Assembly: GCF_024166365.1 (NCBI RefSeq)
Contig: NC_064822.1
Location: 105,148,823 to 105,212,822, forward strand
Direction: 5' to 3'
Length of the DNA: 64,000 nt
From: Elephas maximus indicus
Lineage: Eukaryota > Chordata > Mammalia > Proboscidea > Elephantidae
Shown here: one piece after another, positions 1 to 11,522 of the stretch
How positions within the stretch are numbered: position 1 is the stretch's first letter
How the letters are laid out: the number at the start of each line of letters is the position of its first letter
Position numbers and translations under genes: made by a program
The notes under the pieces: model-generated
What the model saw: only the letters and a program-made list of their open reading frames with translations
Database searches by the model: none
Told to the model about the DNA's origin: nothing

Positions 1-142
1 AACTGAGTGAATACGTGTTAAGCATCTTGAACACTATGTATAGTAAGTCAAACACCATACTTAGTATTGTAGAAAGCAAAGCAAAAGAAAATTAAAATTA
101 CCTGTAACCACAAGGGTTTTACTTCTCATTAATTACAAATAG

Positions 143-313
143 ACAAAAAAACCCAAGCCAAACCCATTGCCATCGAGTCAATTCTGACTTATAGCAACCC
201 TGTAGGACAGAGTAGGACTGTTCCATAGGGTTTCCAAGGAGCGGCTGGTGGATTCGAACTGCCGACCGTTTGTTTAGCAGCCAAGCTCTTAACCACTTTG
301 CCACCAGGGACCC
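143..313 (-). mobile_element. AfroSINE, minus strand
   Basis: On the plus strand this reads as the reverse complement of an AfroSINE: a poly-A-like start, then 'gagtcaattctgacttatag', 'ccatagggtttccaagg', and finally the tRNA-like head with 'aaccactttgccaccaggga'. It is near full length and moderately diverged. Confidence 0.85.
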
Positions 314-545
314 AGAAACAGATAACAAATTACAAATACGAGGAAGTTGCAAAGCTTAAGAAATCTTCCAAAAGTCTTTTAATTTTGCTTCTTAGTCATT
401 AGTGGTATCTATGCTCTCTGAAGTAATTGGAAACTCAACAGGCTTTTCCTCCAAATTCGTTTCTGTGGGAGGAGCTCACCAAGCTTTCTCCTCTCCTTGT
501 GAGATCTTCCCTACCTATGCCTCCACCCCCACTCCTTCCCATGTT

Positions 546-655
546 TAGGGTGACCCACCATCCTGGTTAGCCTGGGACTGTCCCACTTTTAGCACTGAAA
601 GTCCTACATCCGAGGAAACCTTTCAAACCCAGGTAATCAATGGTTGGTCACCCTA
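546..655. mobile_element. Palindromic MITE-like DNA transposon, 110 bp
   Basis: The element begins 'tagggtgacc' and ends with the near-complementary 'ggtcacccta'. Its arms carry complementary blocks ('cctgggactg', 'tttcaaaccc'). The same six bases, catgtt, lie directly on both sides (540-545 and 656-661), which looks like a target-site duplication. It has no coding capacity. The layout fits a non-autonomous cut-and-paste element; I cannot name the family. Confidence 0.6.
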
Positions 656-848
656 CATGTTGTCCCCTAACTTCAGGTTTGATATATGCATGCTAAGGAT
701 TTTCAGAGTAGGCTAGGTGATAGCCATTTCCCTGGGTCCCTGTCGTACATAGGAATAGTCTCCATGGGCCATTTCCTAAGAGTATTTCTGTAGTTTATGA
801 AAGCCAGATTTTATGATCCCTTGTTATATATAATTTAGCTTGGCATTG

Positions 849-990
849 TTCTTGTTGTTAGGTGTCGTCAAGTTTATTTTGACTCATGGCAACCCCATGT
901 GATAGAGTAGACCCCATAGGGTTTTCTTGGCTATAATCTTTACCGAAGCAGATCATCAGGTCCTCAACAATTTGTGCCAACAGAGCTCGA
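849..990 (-). mobile_element. AfroSINE, minus strand
   Basis: A diverged copy with 'ttgttgttaggtg', 'ccccatagggttttcttgg' and a degraded tRNA-like end. It is flanked by an 11/12-base direct repeat, agcttggcattg (837-848) and agctcggcattg (991-1002), which marks its insertion borders. Confidence 0.8.
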
Positions 991-1002
991 AGCTCGGCAT
1001 TG

Positions 1003-2383
1003 GGGGGGAAATAAGAAAATAAAGTATGTAAGAAGAGTAGACAGTGATGTGTACCAATAAAGAAGCAAGAGAAACGAAAAGATGAAGACCAATTTAGGAA
1101 CCTTGTGAGTTTAGATTTTATAACATTGTAAAAGATCTAGAGTACAGTGCATAATACATAGTGAGCACTCTGAGCGTGGTGGCTATAGTCGGGTGCCTCA
1201 AATAACATTTCGAGATATTCGCTTTTACCCCCTTTCTATTTGCTCTCATCAAGAAGTTAGTTGGCTTATTGTCTCAGGGGAAATGTGGCAAGCAGGGTAG
1301 AGTTGATGGGCAAAAGATACCTGCTAAATATTTTGTTTTCTTGGCAAGATATTCAAGGACATAGGCAAGGTGTTGTGGTCAGAAATACCAAGGGGAGACA
1401 AACTTTCACCAAACTAAAAAGGGTTTCCCTCCTCTGGACTGGTGAAAGGACAGGAGAGAGAGGAGAAGGTATGTAGGATCCTGAGAACAGAGGGTTTAAG
1501 GCCAGGCAAACTCAAATACCTTCAGAGGTCAGGAGGATAATATGGCTGGGTGAAGCAGGCAGGGTTTGTTTTATAAACATACCATCTCATCTTCCTAAAT
1601 TGAATTCCATCCACACAGATCCACTCAAAACAGATGCACTTAACGCATACCTAAAATAAGGAGGAATATTCTTTTTTTTTTTTTTTTTTATATTAACATC
1701 TTTTTATTTCCATTTGAAAAGTTTGGGAAAAAAAACAGAAAAGTACAGAGAATAATAATAATAAATGCTATGTGTCCATTCTTAGAATTTACAGTTGCTA
1801 AAGAGTTTATTGCTATTATTATTATTATTTTTTAGTGCAGTTGAAGTACTCTCTATTCTCAGTGAGAAAACCAGGCTACATGAGAGCTGGGGCAGGTCCT
1901 GGGCACTGCCCAAAAGCTGCAGGGTCTTCAGTGGGAGAGGGGGAAGAGGACTCAGGCCTCAGAACAGTCCTCTGCTCACACAGACTGCAAATACAGAGCT
2001 AAAAACTTCCTAAAAGTCTCTAGCTGAAAACCAGTTGACCCGACAGGTTCTGCAACAACATTCTTTTAATCACTGGGCGACACTAAAATGCTGACGGAGG
2101 ACCTAGTTTGAGTCCACCCAGGCCATATTTCTGATGCCTTTGCTAGAGGCCAGTTGTGTGGTATTCCATTATAACATCAAGAACTGGAAAAGGCATCCAT
2201 TAGTGTCCATACTCTGCACAACTACTGGCTGCTTCAAAACCTTATGGTCCCTGCCACAGAGGTTCCAGGCCTGAGTCAAGGCATTGCCAGAAGTAAATAG
2301 GGTCATCTTGGCTTACAGCTGATCTGGTTGAAAGTGGTGTGGTCTTAACTGGCTGTCTCCTGGAAATACAGGGTGTGGAGAGA
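1003..2383. other. Intergenic, no gene recognised
   Basis: A T run at about 1672-1690 is the only obvious landmark. The short open frames here match nothing I know and show no splice or codon pattern that would support a gene. Confidence 0.4.
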
Positions 2384-2394
2384 GGAGTAAGGAT

Positions 2395-2556
2395 GTTGTT
2401 GTTGGGTAGTTGTCATTGAGTTCATTACATCTCATAGAGACCCCATGTGTTGCAGAGTAGAAGGCTCCATCTTCTTCAGCACTGCTGGGTGAGTTTCAAC
2501 GTCCAACCTTTAGATTAGCAGTCAAGTGCAAACCATTTGCACTACCTAGGGTCCTG
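2395..2556 (-). mobile_element. AfroSINE, minus strand
   Basis: A diverged minus-strand copy ending in the tRNA-like head 'accatttgcactacctaggg'. An exact 11-base duplication, ggagtaaggat, flanks it at 2384-2394 and 2557-2567. Confidence 0.85.
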
Positions 2557-3289
2557 GGAGTAAGGATAACATCGATAAAACATTGCATTCCTGAAGATCA
2601 ATAGGGAGAGATACGGGATAGAAGGTCTCAAGAACGTGGTACTTAGTAGCCTCAACCTCCTCACTGGAGGCAATGGGGGGCAGAGGATCAAGCTCTGCTA
2701 GAATCACAGAAGATTTTATTACTTTTGCTTCAGATATGCTGAAGCTTCTTTTCCCTAATCTCATTCGCCTCCCATTACCCCCAGAGGCACCTATCATCGT
2801 GAATCTAGTGTTCATACAGTCCAAGTTTTTAAAACATTAGCTGAGTATATATTATTAAATCATATACGTTATTGTTCTGGGCGCTATTTTAGATTTACAA
2901 AACTAATTACCTAATGTTGCTTGTAAAGGTGCCATTATCATGGCACCTTATTACACATAACAGTAGGTAACTTGTTTTCACTCAACATTGTGTTCAAGAT
3001 GTGTCCATGTTGATACATATAGATCTAATACATCTGCATGGCTTTTATTGTTTAAACATGTTTCTCAACCTGTGCTTTATTATCTTCCCCCAAAGGGAAA
3101 ATTTAAATTAATAATAATTTATTAAAATTAAAATTTAATTTGAAATTTCTTCTTAACAAAGAAATACTAAGGAATAACATTTTGTCAGGTAGAGTTGGCT
3201 TTGGAGGGTCACTAACCATTGTGATGTCTAAGATTTTTACTCCTCCAAGAACTAATTTCACACCTTGGGGATGATATTGCCCCTATTGA

Positions 3290-4478
3290 GAATGCATGGT
3301 ATAAACACACCATTTTTTTTTCTATTTGGTGGACTTGGATTGTTTCTAATTTATTGCTATTTCAAAAAATGCTGCAGTGAATATCCTGAGGTATGACTAC
3401 TCACACATATGCACTAAAATCTAGAAGTCATGGGATACCATTTTCAGTTTTCCTAGATCTTGCCAAATTGCTCTCCAAAGTGGTTATACTAATTTTCCAT
3501 TCCACCAGTAGTATATGATTTTCCATTTTTCTACTTCCTCACCAATACTGTAGTTGTCAGACTTTTTTTTTGGCGGGGGGGAGTAGTTGGGAGGAAAGCT
3601 AGGGAACTATTTCTCTGAATTTGACCTTCTTTCCTTATTGAATCATGTGATGAATTTTCAGGTTTGGATTAAAAAGAAATCTTTTTTTTTTTTTTTTAAT
3701 TCTACTTTAGATGTTTACGGAACAAACTAGTTTTTCATTAAACAGTTAGTACACATGTTATTTTATGACATTGGGTAACAACCTCATGACATGTCAACAC
3801 TCTCCTTTCTCAACATTGGGTTCCCTGTTACCAGCTTTCCTGTCTCCTCCTGCCTTCTAGTCCCTGCTCCAGGGCTAGTGTGCCCCTTTAGTCTCATTTT
3901 GTTTTATGGGCTTGTCCAATCTTTGGCTGAAAGGTGAACTTCAGGAGTGACTTCATTACTGAGCTGAAAGTGTGTCCAGGGGCCATACTCTCAGAATTTC
4001 TCTAGTCTCTGTCAGCCCAGAAACCTTGGCCTCTCTTTTTGAGTTAAAATTTTGTTCTACATTTTTCTCCAGCTCTGTCTAAGCAGAGAATGGTGAGCCC
4101 TGTCTGAGCAGTCATTGGTGGTAGCTGGACTCTGTCTAGTTGTACTGGACTCAGCCTGGTGGAGGCTGTGGTAGATGTGGTCCATCAGTCCTTTGAACTA
4201 ACCTTTCCCTTGTATCTTTAGTTTTCTTCATTCTTCCTTGATCCCAAAGGGGCGAGACCAATGGAGTATCCTAGATGGCTGCTCACAGGCTTTTAAGACC
4301 CCAGGGAGCTGTCAGACTTTTTGATTTGGCTAATCTGTGTGAAATGGTATACCATTGTCCAATTTGCTTTTTACTGATTACTAGTGTGATTGAACATGTT
4401 TTCTTATGTTTACTGGCCATTTTGTTTTTTTCTTGGGTAAATTGCCTGCTTATATCTTTTGCCTTTTCTTATGTTTGT
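3290..4478. mobile_element. Ancient L1 fragment, split in two
   Basis: The parts at about 3290-3567 and 4310-4478 read as one old L1-type sequence ('caaaaaatgctgcagtgaat', 'attgctctccaaagtggtta', then 'gtgaaatggtataccattg'). The middle, 3568-4309, is a younger minus-strand L1 tail. The two halves rejoin at the duplicated word tgtcagacttttt. Confidence 0.6.
3568..4309 (-). mobile_element. Afrotherian-type L1 3' UTR, minus strand, with extra 3' sequence
   Basis: From about 3698 to 4309 this is the same L1 3' UTR seen at 18.9, 52.8 and 54.4 kb, 5'-truncated. A 13-base duplication, tgtcagacttttt, flanks it (3555-3567 and 4310-4322). On the tail side there are two T runs (3563-3571 and 3682-3697) separated by about 110 bases that are not L1-like. 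That is the layout expected of a 3' transduction. Confidence 0.65.
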
Positions 4479-4483
4479 TATTA

Positions 4484-4712
4484 GGAGGAACTAGCCCCTG
4501 GAGAAAGACATCATTCTTGGTAAAGTAGAGGGTTAGTGAAAAAGAGGAAAACCCTCAACAAGATGGATTGGCACAGTGGCTAAAAAAATGGGCTCCTTGA
4601 CATAATCATAACAATGATTATGAGGATGGCGCAGGACCAGGCAGTGTTTCATTCTGTTGCACACAGGGTTGCTACGAGTTGGAACCAACTTGACAGCTCC
4701 TAACAACAACAA
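4484..4712 (+). mobile_element. RTE LINE, 3' end fragment
   Basis: It matches the last 230 bases of the RTE copies at 11.5 and 15.0 kb ('gacatcattcttggtaaagt', 'attctgttgcaca', 'ggttgctacgag') and ends in a short caacaacaac tail. It is a 5'-truncated insertion. Confidence 0.85.
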
Positions 4713-4739
4713 CATGTTTGGTTTTGGTCTTTTTCTTAT

Positions 4740-5530
4740 TGATTTGTAGGAAGAACACTGTACTAGTTATTGTGCCATCCCAAAGTTGATGGCTTAAAAC
4801 AGCAACCATTTTATTAGGCTCATGGATTAGGTAAGATAGGAGTTTAGACAGGGCACAGCTTGAATAGCCAGGGGTGACTAGATGGCTAGAATCATCTGGA
4901 GGCTGGAATCACCTGAAAGCTCCTTCACTCATAAAAGTTTAATGTATGGGCTGGGATGACTCAAAGTTAGGTTCAGTTGGGACTGTTGACTGGAACACCT
5001 ACACATGGCCTTTTCAAGTGGCTTAGGCTCACAGGATGGCAGCTGGGTTCTGAGAGGGAGTGTCTCAAGAGGGAGTGTCCCTAGAGCAAATGATGTTTCA
5101 AAGAGACCCAGGCAGAAGCTATATGACTTTTACAACCCAGCCTTGGAAGTCACGCAACATCACTTTCTTTGTATGTTATTAGTGGAAGCAAGGATGGGGA
5201 GACTACGTCTCATACACTTTGGACTTGTTATCAGGAGGGATCGGTCCCTGGAGAAGGACATCATGCTTGGTAAAGTAGAGAGTCAGTGAGAAAGAGGAAG
5301 ACCCTCAACAAGATGGATTGACACAGTGACTGCAACAATGGGTTCAAGCTTAGCAACGATTGTGAGGATGGCACGGGACCGGACAGTGTTTTGTTCTGTT
5401 GCGCATAATGTCACTAGAGTCAGAATCGACTCGATGGCACCGAACAACAACAGTGGAAACAGTTATAAGCCTGTCCATATTCAAGGGGAGGGGACATGGA
5501 CTCAATCTCCTAACGAGAATAGTGGTGATG
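4740..5530. repeat. Old interspersed repeat, family not assigned, split by RTE
   Basis: The sequence 'actagttattgtgcc ... ggcttaaaacagcaaccat' is a familiar mammalian interspersed-repeat motif. The right half ('ccatattcaaggggagggga') resumes after the RTE insertion at 5188-5451. I cannot name the family with confidence. Confidence 0.45.
5188..5451 (+). mobile_element. RTE LINE, 3' end fragment
   Basis: A 5'-truncated RTE tail ('ggacatcatgcttggtaaag ... gaatcgactcgatggcac') ending in aacaacaa. The duplication agtggaagca / agtggaaaca flanks it (from 5181 and 5452). It sits inside an older repeat. Confidence 0.85.
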
Positions 5531-5553
5531 GTTGCACAGCCTTGTATATATAC

Positions 5554-5763
5554 TTGTTGGCATTAGGTGCCATTAAGTCACTTTCAACACATAATAACTC
5601 CATGTGACAGTGTAGAGCTGCCCCATAGGGTTTTCTAGACTATAATCTTTATGGGAGTAAGTTCCCAGGTCTTTATCCCATAAAGCCCCTGGGTGGGTTT
5701 GAAACGTCAACCTTCTGGTTAGCAGCCAAGCACTTAAACATTGTGCCACCAGAGCTCCTTCTC
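5554..5763 (-). mobile_element. AfroSINE, minus strand
   Basis: A full-length-like minus copy: 'ttggcattaggtgccatt', 'gccccatagggttttctaga', tRNA-like end 'acattgtgccaccagagctc'. An imperfect duplication around tgtatata flanks it. Confidence 0.8.
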
Positions 5764-6849
5764 TGTATATACTGAAAACCATTAAATTGTAAATTTTAAA
5801 AGGATGAATTTTATGGCATGTCAATTATACCTCAATTAAAAAATGTTTTACAAGATTCATGGGCCTATATGAAGTATAATGATTTATCAAGGAAGATTTA
5901 AATTGATGGACAGGAAAGAGATATAAGTTTATTGTCCATATCACAGCATGTCTTTAAACCAAAACTCTTTATAGCGTCCAGGCATCATTTCTTCCTGTTC
6001 AGGTTCTAGAAATCATCTCTTCATATTCTTTATTGTCAAATATACTATACTTGTCTAACATCATAAGTCCTACCAGGAGAAAGTAGGAGCCCTAGTATCA
6101 CCATATCATTCATAAACAAAAGGGGAAATCAATTAGAAAGAGGCCATTGGCATTGTGGAGCGCCAGTTTCAAAAGTCCCTGGAAGAGACCTTGGAGGAGA
6201 AAGGTGAGCTACCCTCAGAGGACTGACATACCCCAAAGGAAGGGGTGGGGTGACCACCCTGGGTACCAGTGGCAGGGGTAGGGATGTATGGGATAAAGAT
6301 GCCTGCTGCCACCCTTTTGTTCTCTGGTGCTGTGGACTGCAGGCAGCTCCACAGTCAGAACACAGATGCACAGAAGAGTACAGGGATCCATACACATGAC
6401 TCAAGCCCAAGGGTTGTTGGAGGACCGTTGGCAGCCCAGAGGCCTGAACTTATCTTGTATCTGATATGAGTGGGAAACATACAAAATCGGCATGTCATTT
6501 GGGAGACCCAATCTCATATGATCGTACAAAAGAAATACTCACCAGCCAGCAGGAGTGATCTGCTTACCAGGCCACCCTCTTGGAACTGAGACCTGGTAAC
6601 AGGGCTCTGGGATGACCCCATAGGCATAAGTTTCAGAGTTTCTCTGGCGTCCTGGGATTAAAGGTTGGAAAATGCTCTGAAGGGAAGAAACTGGAATCAC
6701 AGCCCATACAGGGCCTGGTCTAGGCTCAGCCTTGATGGCATTGCTGGCCCTGGCTGGTTCCTGGAAGGCCCTTCAGAACACGAGGCCCTCTGAGGCACAG
6801 GACCCAGAGCAGAGGCCTGAGCATAGGTTGTTATTATAAGAAAGTGATT
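5764..6849. other. Intergenic, nothing recognised
   Basis: I see no supported gene, RNA or named repeat. The open frames on both strands near 6129-6469 overlap each other and lack any recognisable domain. Confidence 0.4.
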
Positions 6850-7250
6850 GCTATGTAACTTATGAGGATAAGTCATGAAAAGAATACAGCTTTTGCCTGG
6901 CTCTCCATGTCACTGGAATTGCTCACTGTGGAGGACGCCAGTCCTCATGCTGTGAGGAGGAGCAGCCATGTGGAGGAGCCCACATGGAGTGGAACTAAGG
7001 CCTCCTACCAACGGCCAAATCCAAATTGTCAGGTCTGTGAGTAAGCCACTTTGGAAGTAATTCCTCAAACCCTAGTCAGGCCTTCAGATGACGGCAGCCG
7101 CTGCAAAGTGACTGTAACCTCACGAAAGACCTTGTCAAGCTTCTCTCAAATTCCTGATCCACATAAAACATGAAAGATAATTTATGATTATTATTGTTTT
7201 AAGCCACTGAGTTTTGGGGGGTTTGTTACACACAATAAATAAAATGCATA
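6850..7250 (+). repeat. Old interspersed repeat, family not assigned
   Basis: 'ttgcctggctctccatgtca', 'gccttcagatgacggcagcc', 'attcctgatccacataaaa' and 'ttgttttaagccactgagtt' are hallmarks of a widespread old mammalian repeat. A related copy lies at 37.6-38.1 kb. Confidence 0.55.
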
Positions 7251-7795
7251 AGACTAAAAGCCTAGAAGTCATCCTTGACTCTTCTCTTTCTCTCACACCG
7301 CATATCCAATCCACCAATAAATCCTACTGGTGCTATTTAAAAAATACAGTTAAAAATATACTTGCTTCCCACCATCTCCATTGATATCACTTTGGTGTGA
7401 GCCTTCTAATAGCACTGTTTCTACCCTTAAGTCGCCACAGTTTATTTTCAACAGAGCAGTCAGAGTATTCCTGCAAAAAGGCAAACCAGAGTGTACTACT
7501 CCTCTTCAGGGGTTATTCTGCCCGTGTATAACTCTGCCTCAGTTTATACCACTGGAGCCACACTGGCCTTCTTATTGTTCCATGTATGCTCTAATTTAGG
7601 ATCTTTGCACTTGCTGTTCCTTTGATTGGAATACGCTTTCGTTAGATCCTGCATTGCTTAATCCCTCACCTCCTTCAAGTTATTGCTAAAGCATCACTTC
7701 TTAATGAAGTCTACCATACCTATCATATCTGTAATTTCTGCCTGCCCATCTCTCGGCATTTCTGATCCCAATAACCCTACTTTATTTTATGGCAC

Positions 7796-8566
7796 TGTCT
7801 TAATTATCTGGTGCTGCCATAACAGAAATACCACAAGTGGATGGCTTTAACAGAAATTTATTTCCTCACAGTTTAGGAAGCTAGAAGTCTGAATTCAGAT
7901 CACCAGCTCATAGGGAAGACTTTCTGTCTCTGTTGGCTCTGGAGGAATGTCCAGATTGATCAGGACAGCCTCTTTTCAGCCCTGTCTGCAAACAGCCCTC
8001 AGCCCTTTAGCCCCTTGGCCCCTTGGCCTGGCCTCTGCCCTGCTCAGGCGAGAGTTACAAAGCTCTTTAGTTCTACCAGTAAGTGCCCAGAGGCACCCCA
8101 CTCTGCCAGGAAGCTTCCTGCCTGAAGGCACTCAGCATTCTCTCCCTCCATGAGTCAGTTTCCATTTCTTACACTGGTCACCTGGTTTTGCCATTTTGTG
8201 CCATCTCTGGTGTTACAGCGCTCTTTCTGTGTCTCCTGGTTCTAGGAGGTTCTCAGCACAGGGACCCGGGGTCCAAAGACTCATTCTGCTTCTGTCTTTT
8301 CTTCTTGGTTGTACTGAGGTCCCTCTCTCTGCTTGCTTCTTTTTTTTATCTCTTGTAAGATAAAAGGTGTGACTGAAGCAAGGATATGACTTGAATAAGC
8401 GTATTGAAAGGTGGTGACTCAAGATACATCCTACCTAATCCTGCTTCATTAGCACACAGAGGTCAGGATTTACAACACACAAAATGGAATATAATGGGAT
8501 AATTACATCAGATCACAAAATGGAGGATCCTAGCCAAAGTGACATATAGTTTTGGGGGACACAAAT
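7796..8566 (+). repeat. Old LTR-like interspersed repeat inside the L2
   Basis: It opens 'tgtcttaattatctggtgct' and carries 'aataccacaagtggatggct', a common interspersed-repeat motif, closing near 'ttttgggggacacaaa'. With the adjoining 8567-9330 block it forms one interval bounded by TG and CA and by GGCAC/GGTAC. The family is not assigned; it is a fossil with no gene content. Confidence 0.5.
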
Positions 8567-9330
8567 TGTGGAGAGTGGGCTAGCTGAAAGCAAATGAAGA
8601 GGTAAACAACATGTGAAGAAAAGAGATAAAGAAGATGATGTAACCTAGAGGAGAAAAACAACTTTATCAACAGAAGACACTGAGACCAGCTAAGTCACAA
8701 ACAAGGACTTATCAATATTAACCAAACGGGCTCAAAGAGCTCCAACTAAGTCGTAAACAAGGTCTTATCAACACTGGCCAAAAGGGCTCAGAGAGCCCCA
8801 ACATGTATAAAAGAAGGAACGCTAAGACTCAGCTTTGCTCAGAGCATATCAGAGCCACCCTCTTTTGGACAGTGGAGAGGCGGTGCAGACCCTTCACCTG
8901 CCAGAGAACTCCTTGTGCGAGAGGTTGATCGACCGAGGTCCCAGAGCCAGCCGAGTTTGGAAGTAAGGGCGATTGGCCTTCGAGCCACCCTGGTCTCCAC
9001 TCAGTCTGAAGGGAAGTCGATCCCTCCATGACCCTAGCTTGACGAAAGTCTTGCTGAGTTAGAGGCCTGACATAGTGCTCCTGAGCCCAACGAGACAACG
9101 CTATCAAGAGTGACAGAGGTCTCCGGACTTTGGACTTTGGATCTTGGACTTTGGACTTTGTTTGCTGTAAGCTTGCTTGCTCTCTCTCTCTTACCCTTTT
9201 GGTGACTGAGGCCTCTGGCGACCAGGGTAGCCAAGAACCTGTGTGCTTAATAATTAATAAAGACATTGTGGAAAGACACAAATTGTTTGTAGTCGATAGC
9301 GACCCCCTCCTCATTATAAGTACCATTACA
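8567..9330 (+). mobile_element. Solo LTR-like fossil of an endogenous retrovirus
   Basis: The block starts with TG and ends with CA. It holds a TATA-type box ('tgtataaaagaag', about 8802) and about 450 bases further on a polyadenylation signal ('aataaa', about 9258), which is the promoter-R-polyA order of an LTR. Internal repeats of 'ggactttg' precede the signal. No gag, pol or env sequence adjoins it, so it looks like a solo LTR. The family is not assigned. Confidence 0.6.
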
Positions 9331-9500
9331 GGTACTTATAATATTCTTGTTATGTAATTTATTATGGTTATGGCTTAGTTTTTCTCCCCTTGATAGAATG
9401 TAGGCTCTAGGAGGGCAGTGATCTTTGTGTTTTGCTCACTGATGTATCCACAAATGTCTAAAACAGTCCCTGACATATAGTAGGTGCTCAATAAATAAAT

Positions 9501-10285
9501 AGCTTGTGTCTGTCATCACTGTGCAGGCTAAACTCTTAGCAATCTTTTGTTTTAGGCTGTAAATTCTATAATAAAAATCCTGACAAAAGATTTCTTGTGC
9601 CTTAAGTAAGGCATGGAAACAGCTGCTATGCTTTAAAAAGCCACATTAATCTAAAGGTAAAAACCTCTGTGCCCATCGATGACCAAGAAACATATAGGTC
9701 CTGTTCCCGTACTTTGACCTCAGAACTGTGGCAGAAATTGGGGTGGGAGAGGGAGATAATCCCCAAACAGCCTGCGAATGCATTTGTTTCCACCCTGGTG
9801 GAATGGAGTTTAGAGTAAAAACTAGTTTGCATCATAGAATATAAAACTGTATTTATTGCATACTTGAGTTTGTGTATTTCGAATCATACATGTGCATTTG
9901 TATTCTTTACTGAAAAGGTAAGTATTCTCTCCTCCATGAAGTGACTGATTACCTAAAACCTGGATTCAGATCTAACCTCTGTAGATCAGATACTTTAAAT
10001 TTCTTCCCTTATTTTGCCAGGAACTTTTGTGTCCATCGGCCTGTTTCTTCATCTGTAAAATGAGGGGGTGGGGGTGCGGGCTTTTGTTTTGTGGGGCCTG
10101 AAACATACAATTTCTGGGACTCTAAGAGTACAAAATTATTAATACAAAGTTATGTAATTAAATTATACAAAATTATGTAATAAAGTGAATAAAGAAATCA
10201 CTACAGATTTAAAAATGTTGACAAACCACAAACACCACAGGCTTTACAAAAGTAACAATACCTTTACTGAAGATAATATAAAAAA
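9501..10285. other. Intergenic, nothing firmly recognised
   Basis: A weak MIR-like stretch ('tcatctgtaaaatgaggggg', about 10050) is the only hint. No gene is supported. Confidence 0.35.
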
Positions 10286-11515
10286 TGGTTGCAGCAGTAC
10301 ATCGACAGGGAACTGCCAGAAATTCAAGCCAGGCTCGGAAGAGGATACGGAACAAGGGATATCGTTGCTAATGTCTGATGAATCTTGGCTGAAAGCAGAG
10401 ACTACCAGAAAGATGTTTACCTGTGTTTTATTAACTATGCAAAGGCATTTGACTGTGTGGATCTTAATAAATTATGGCTAACATTGTGAAGAATGGGAAT
10501 TCCAAAACATTTAATTGTGCTAATGAAGAAACTGTACATAGACTAAGAGGCAATCCCTTGAACAGAACCAAGGGATAATGCATGGTTTAAAATCAGGAAA
10601 TGTGTGCATCAGGGTTGTATCCTTTCACCATACTTATTCAATCCGTATGCTGAGCAAATAATCCAAGAAGCTGGACTATATGAAGAAGAACGTGGCATTA
10701 GGATTGGTGGAAGACTCATTAACAACCCTCGATATGCAGATAACACAACTGTGCTTGCTGAAAGCGAAGAGGACTTGAAGCACTTACTGATGAAGATCAA
10801 AGACCATAGCCTTCTGTGTGGATTACACCTCAACAAGGAGAAAACAAAAATCCTCAAAACTGGGCCAATAAGCAAAATCATGATAAATGGAGAAAAGATT
10901 GCAGTTGTCAAGGATTACATTTTACTTGGATCCTTAATCAACGTCCATGGAAGCAGCAGCCAGGACATCAAAAGACACATTGCACTGCGCGAATCTGCTG
11001 CAAAAGACCTCTTTAAAGCGTCTAAAAGCAAAGGTGTAACTTTGAGGACTAAGCTGCCCCTGAACCAAGACATGGTATTTTCAGTCGCCTCATATGCATG
11101 TGAAAACTGGACAATGAATAAGAAAGACCGAAGAACTGATGCCTTTGAATTATGGTGTTGGCGAAGAATACCAAATAAACCATGGACTGCCAGTAGAACG
11201 AACAAGTTTGTCTTGGAAGAATTACAAGTGAGAGTGCTCCTTGGAAGCGAGGATGGTGAGGCTTGTCTCACCTACTTTGGAGATGTTATCAGGAGGGATC
11301 AGTGTCTGGAGAAGGACATCATGCTTGGTAATGTAGAGGGTCACCAAAAAAGAGGAAGACATTGAAGGAGATGGATTGACAGGACACAGTGGTTGCAACA
11401 ATGGGCTCAAACAGCAACGATTGTGAGGATGGCATAGGACCAGATGTGTTTCATTCTGTTGTACATAGGGTCGCTATGAGTCAGAATTAACTACAGGGCA
11501 CCTAAGAACTACCAC
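10286..11515 (+). mobile_element. RTE LINE, 5'-truncated copy with part of reverse transcriptase
   Basis: It begins inside the reverse-transcriptase domain ('gggaactgccagaaattcaa', the counterpart of about 13,760 in the next copy) and runs to the RTE 3' end with a (acc/act) tail. A 253-codon open frame (10604-11365) holds the motif QGCILSPYLFN, then YADN where the canonical RT box is YADD, and the C-terminal region with 'CWRRI'. The YADN change removes one catalytic aspartate, so the fragment is dead on sequence grounds as well as truncated. Confidence 0.85.
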
Positions 11516-11522
11516 CACTACC

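Larger units (their letters stand above)
7255..9500 (+). mobile_element. L2 LINE 3' region, interrupted
   Basis: The left part, about 7255-7795, is L2 3' coding and UTR sequence ('catccttgactcttctcttt', 'ggatctttgcacttgctgtt', 'ccctcacctccttcaagtta'). The right part, 9331-9500, is the L2 end ('gtaggctctaggagggcagt', 'catatagtaggtgctcaata'). The two join at 'ggcac / ggtac ttataat' once the 7796-9330 insertion is set aside. Confidence 0.75.

Noticed and set aside
8829-9326. 165-codon minus-strand frame
   Set aside because: It is antisense within the LTR-like fossil and has no recognisable protein features.
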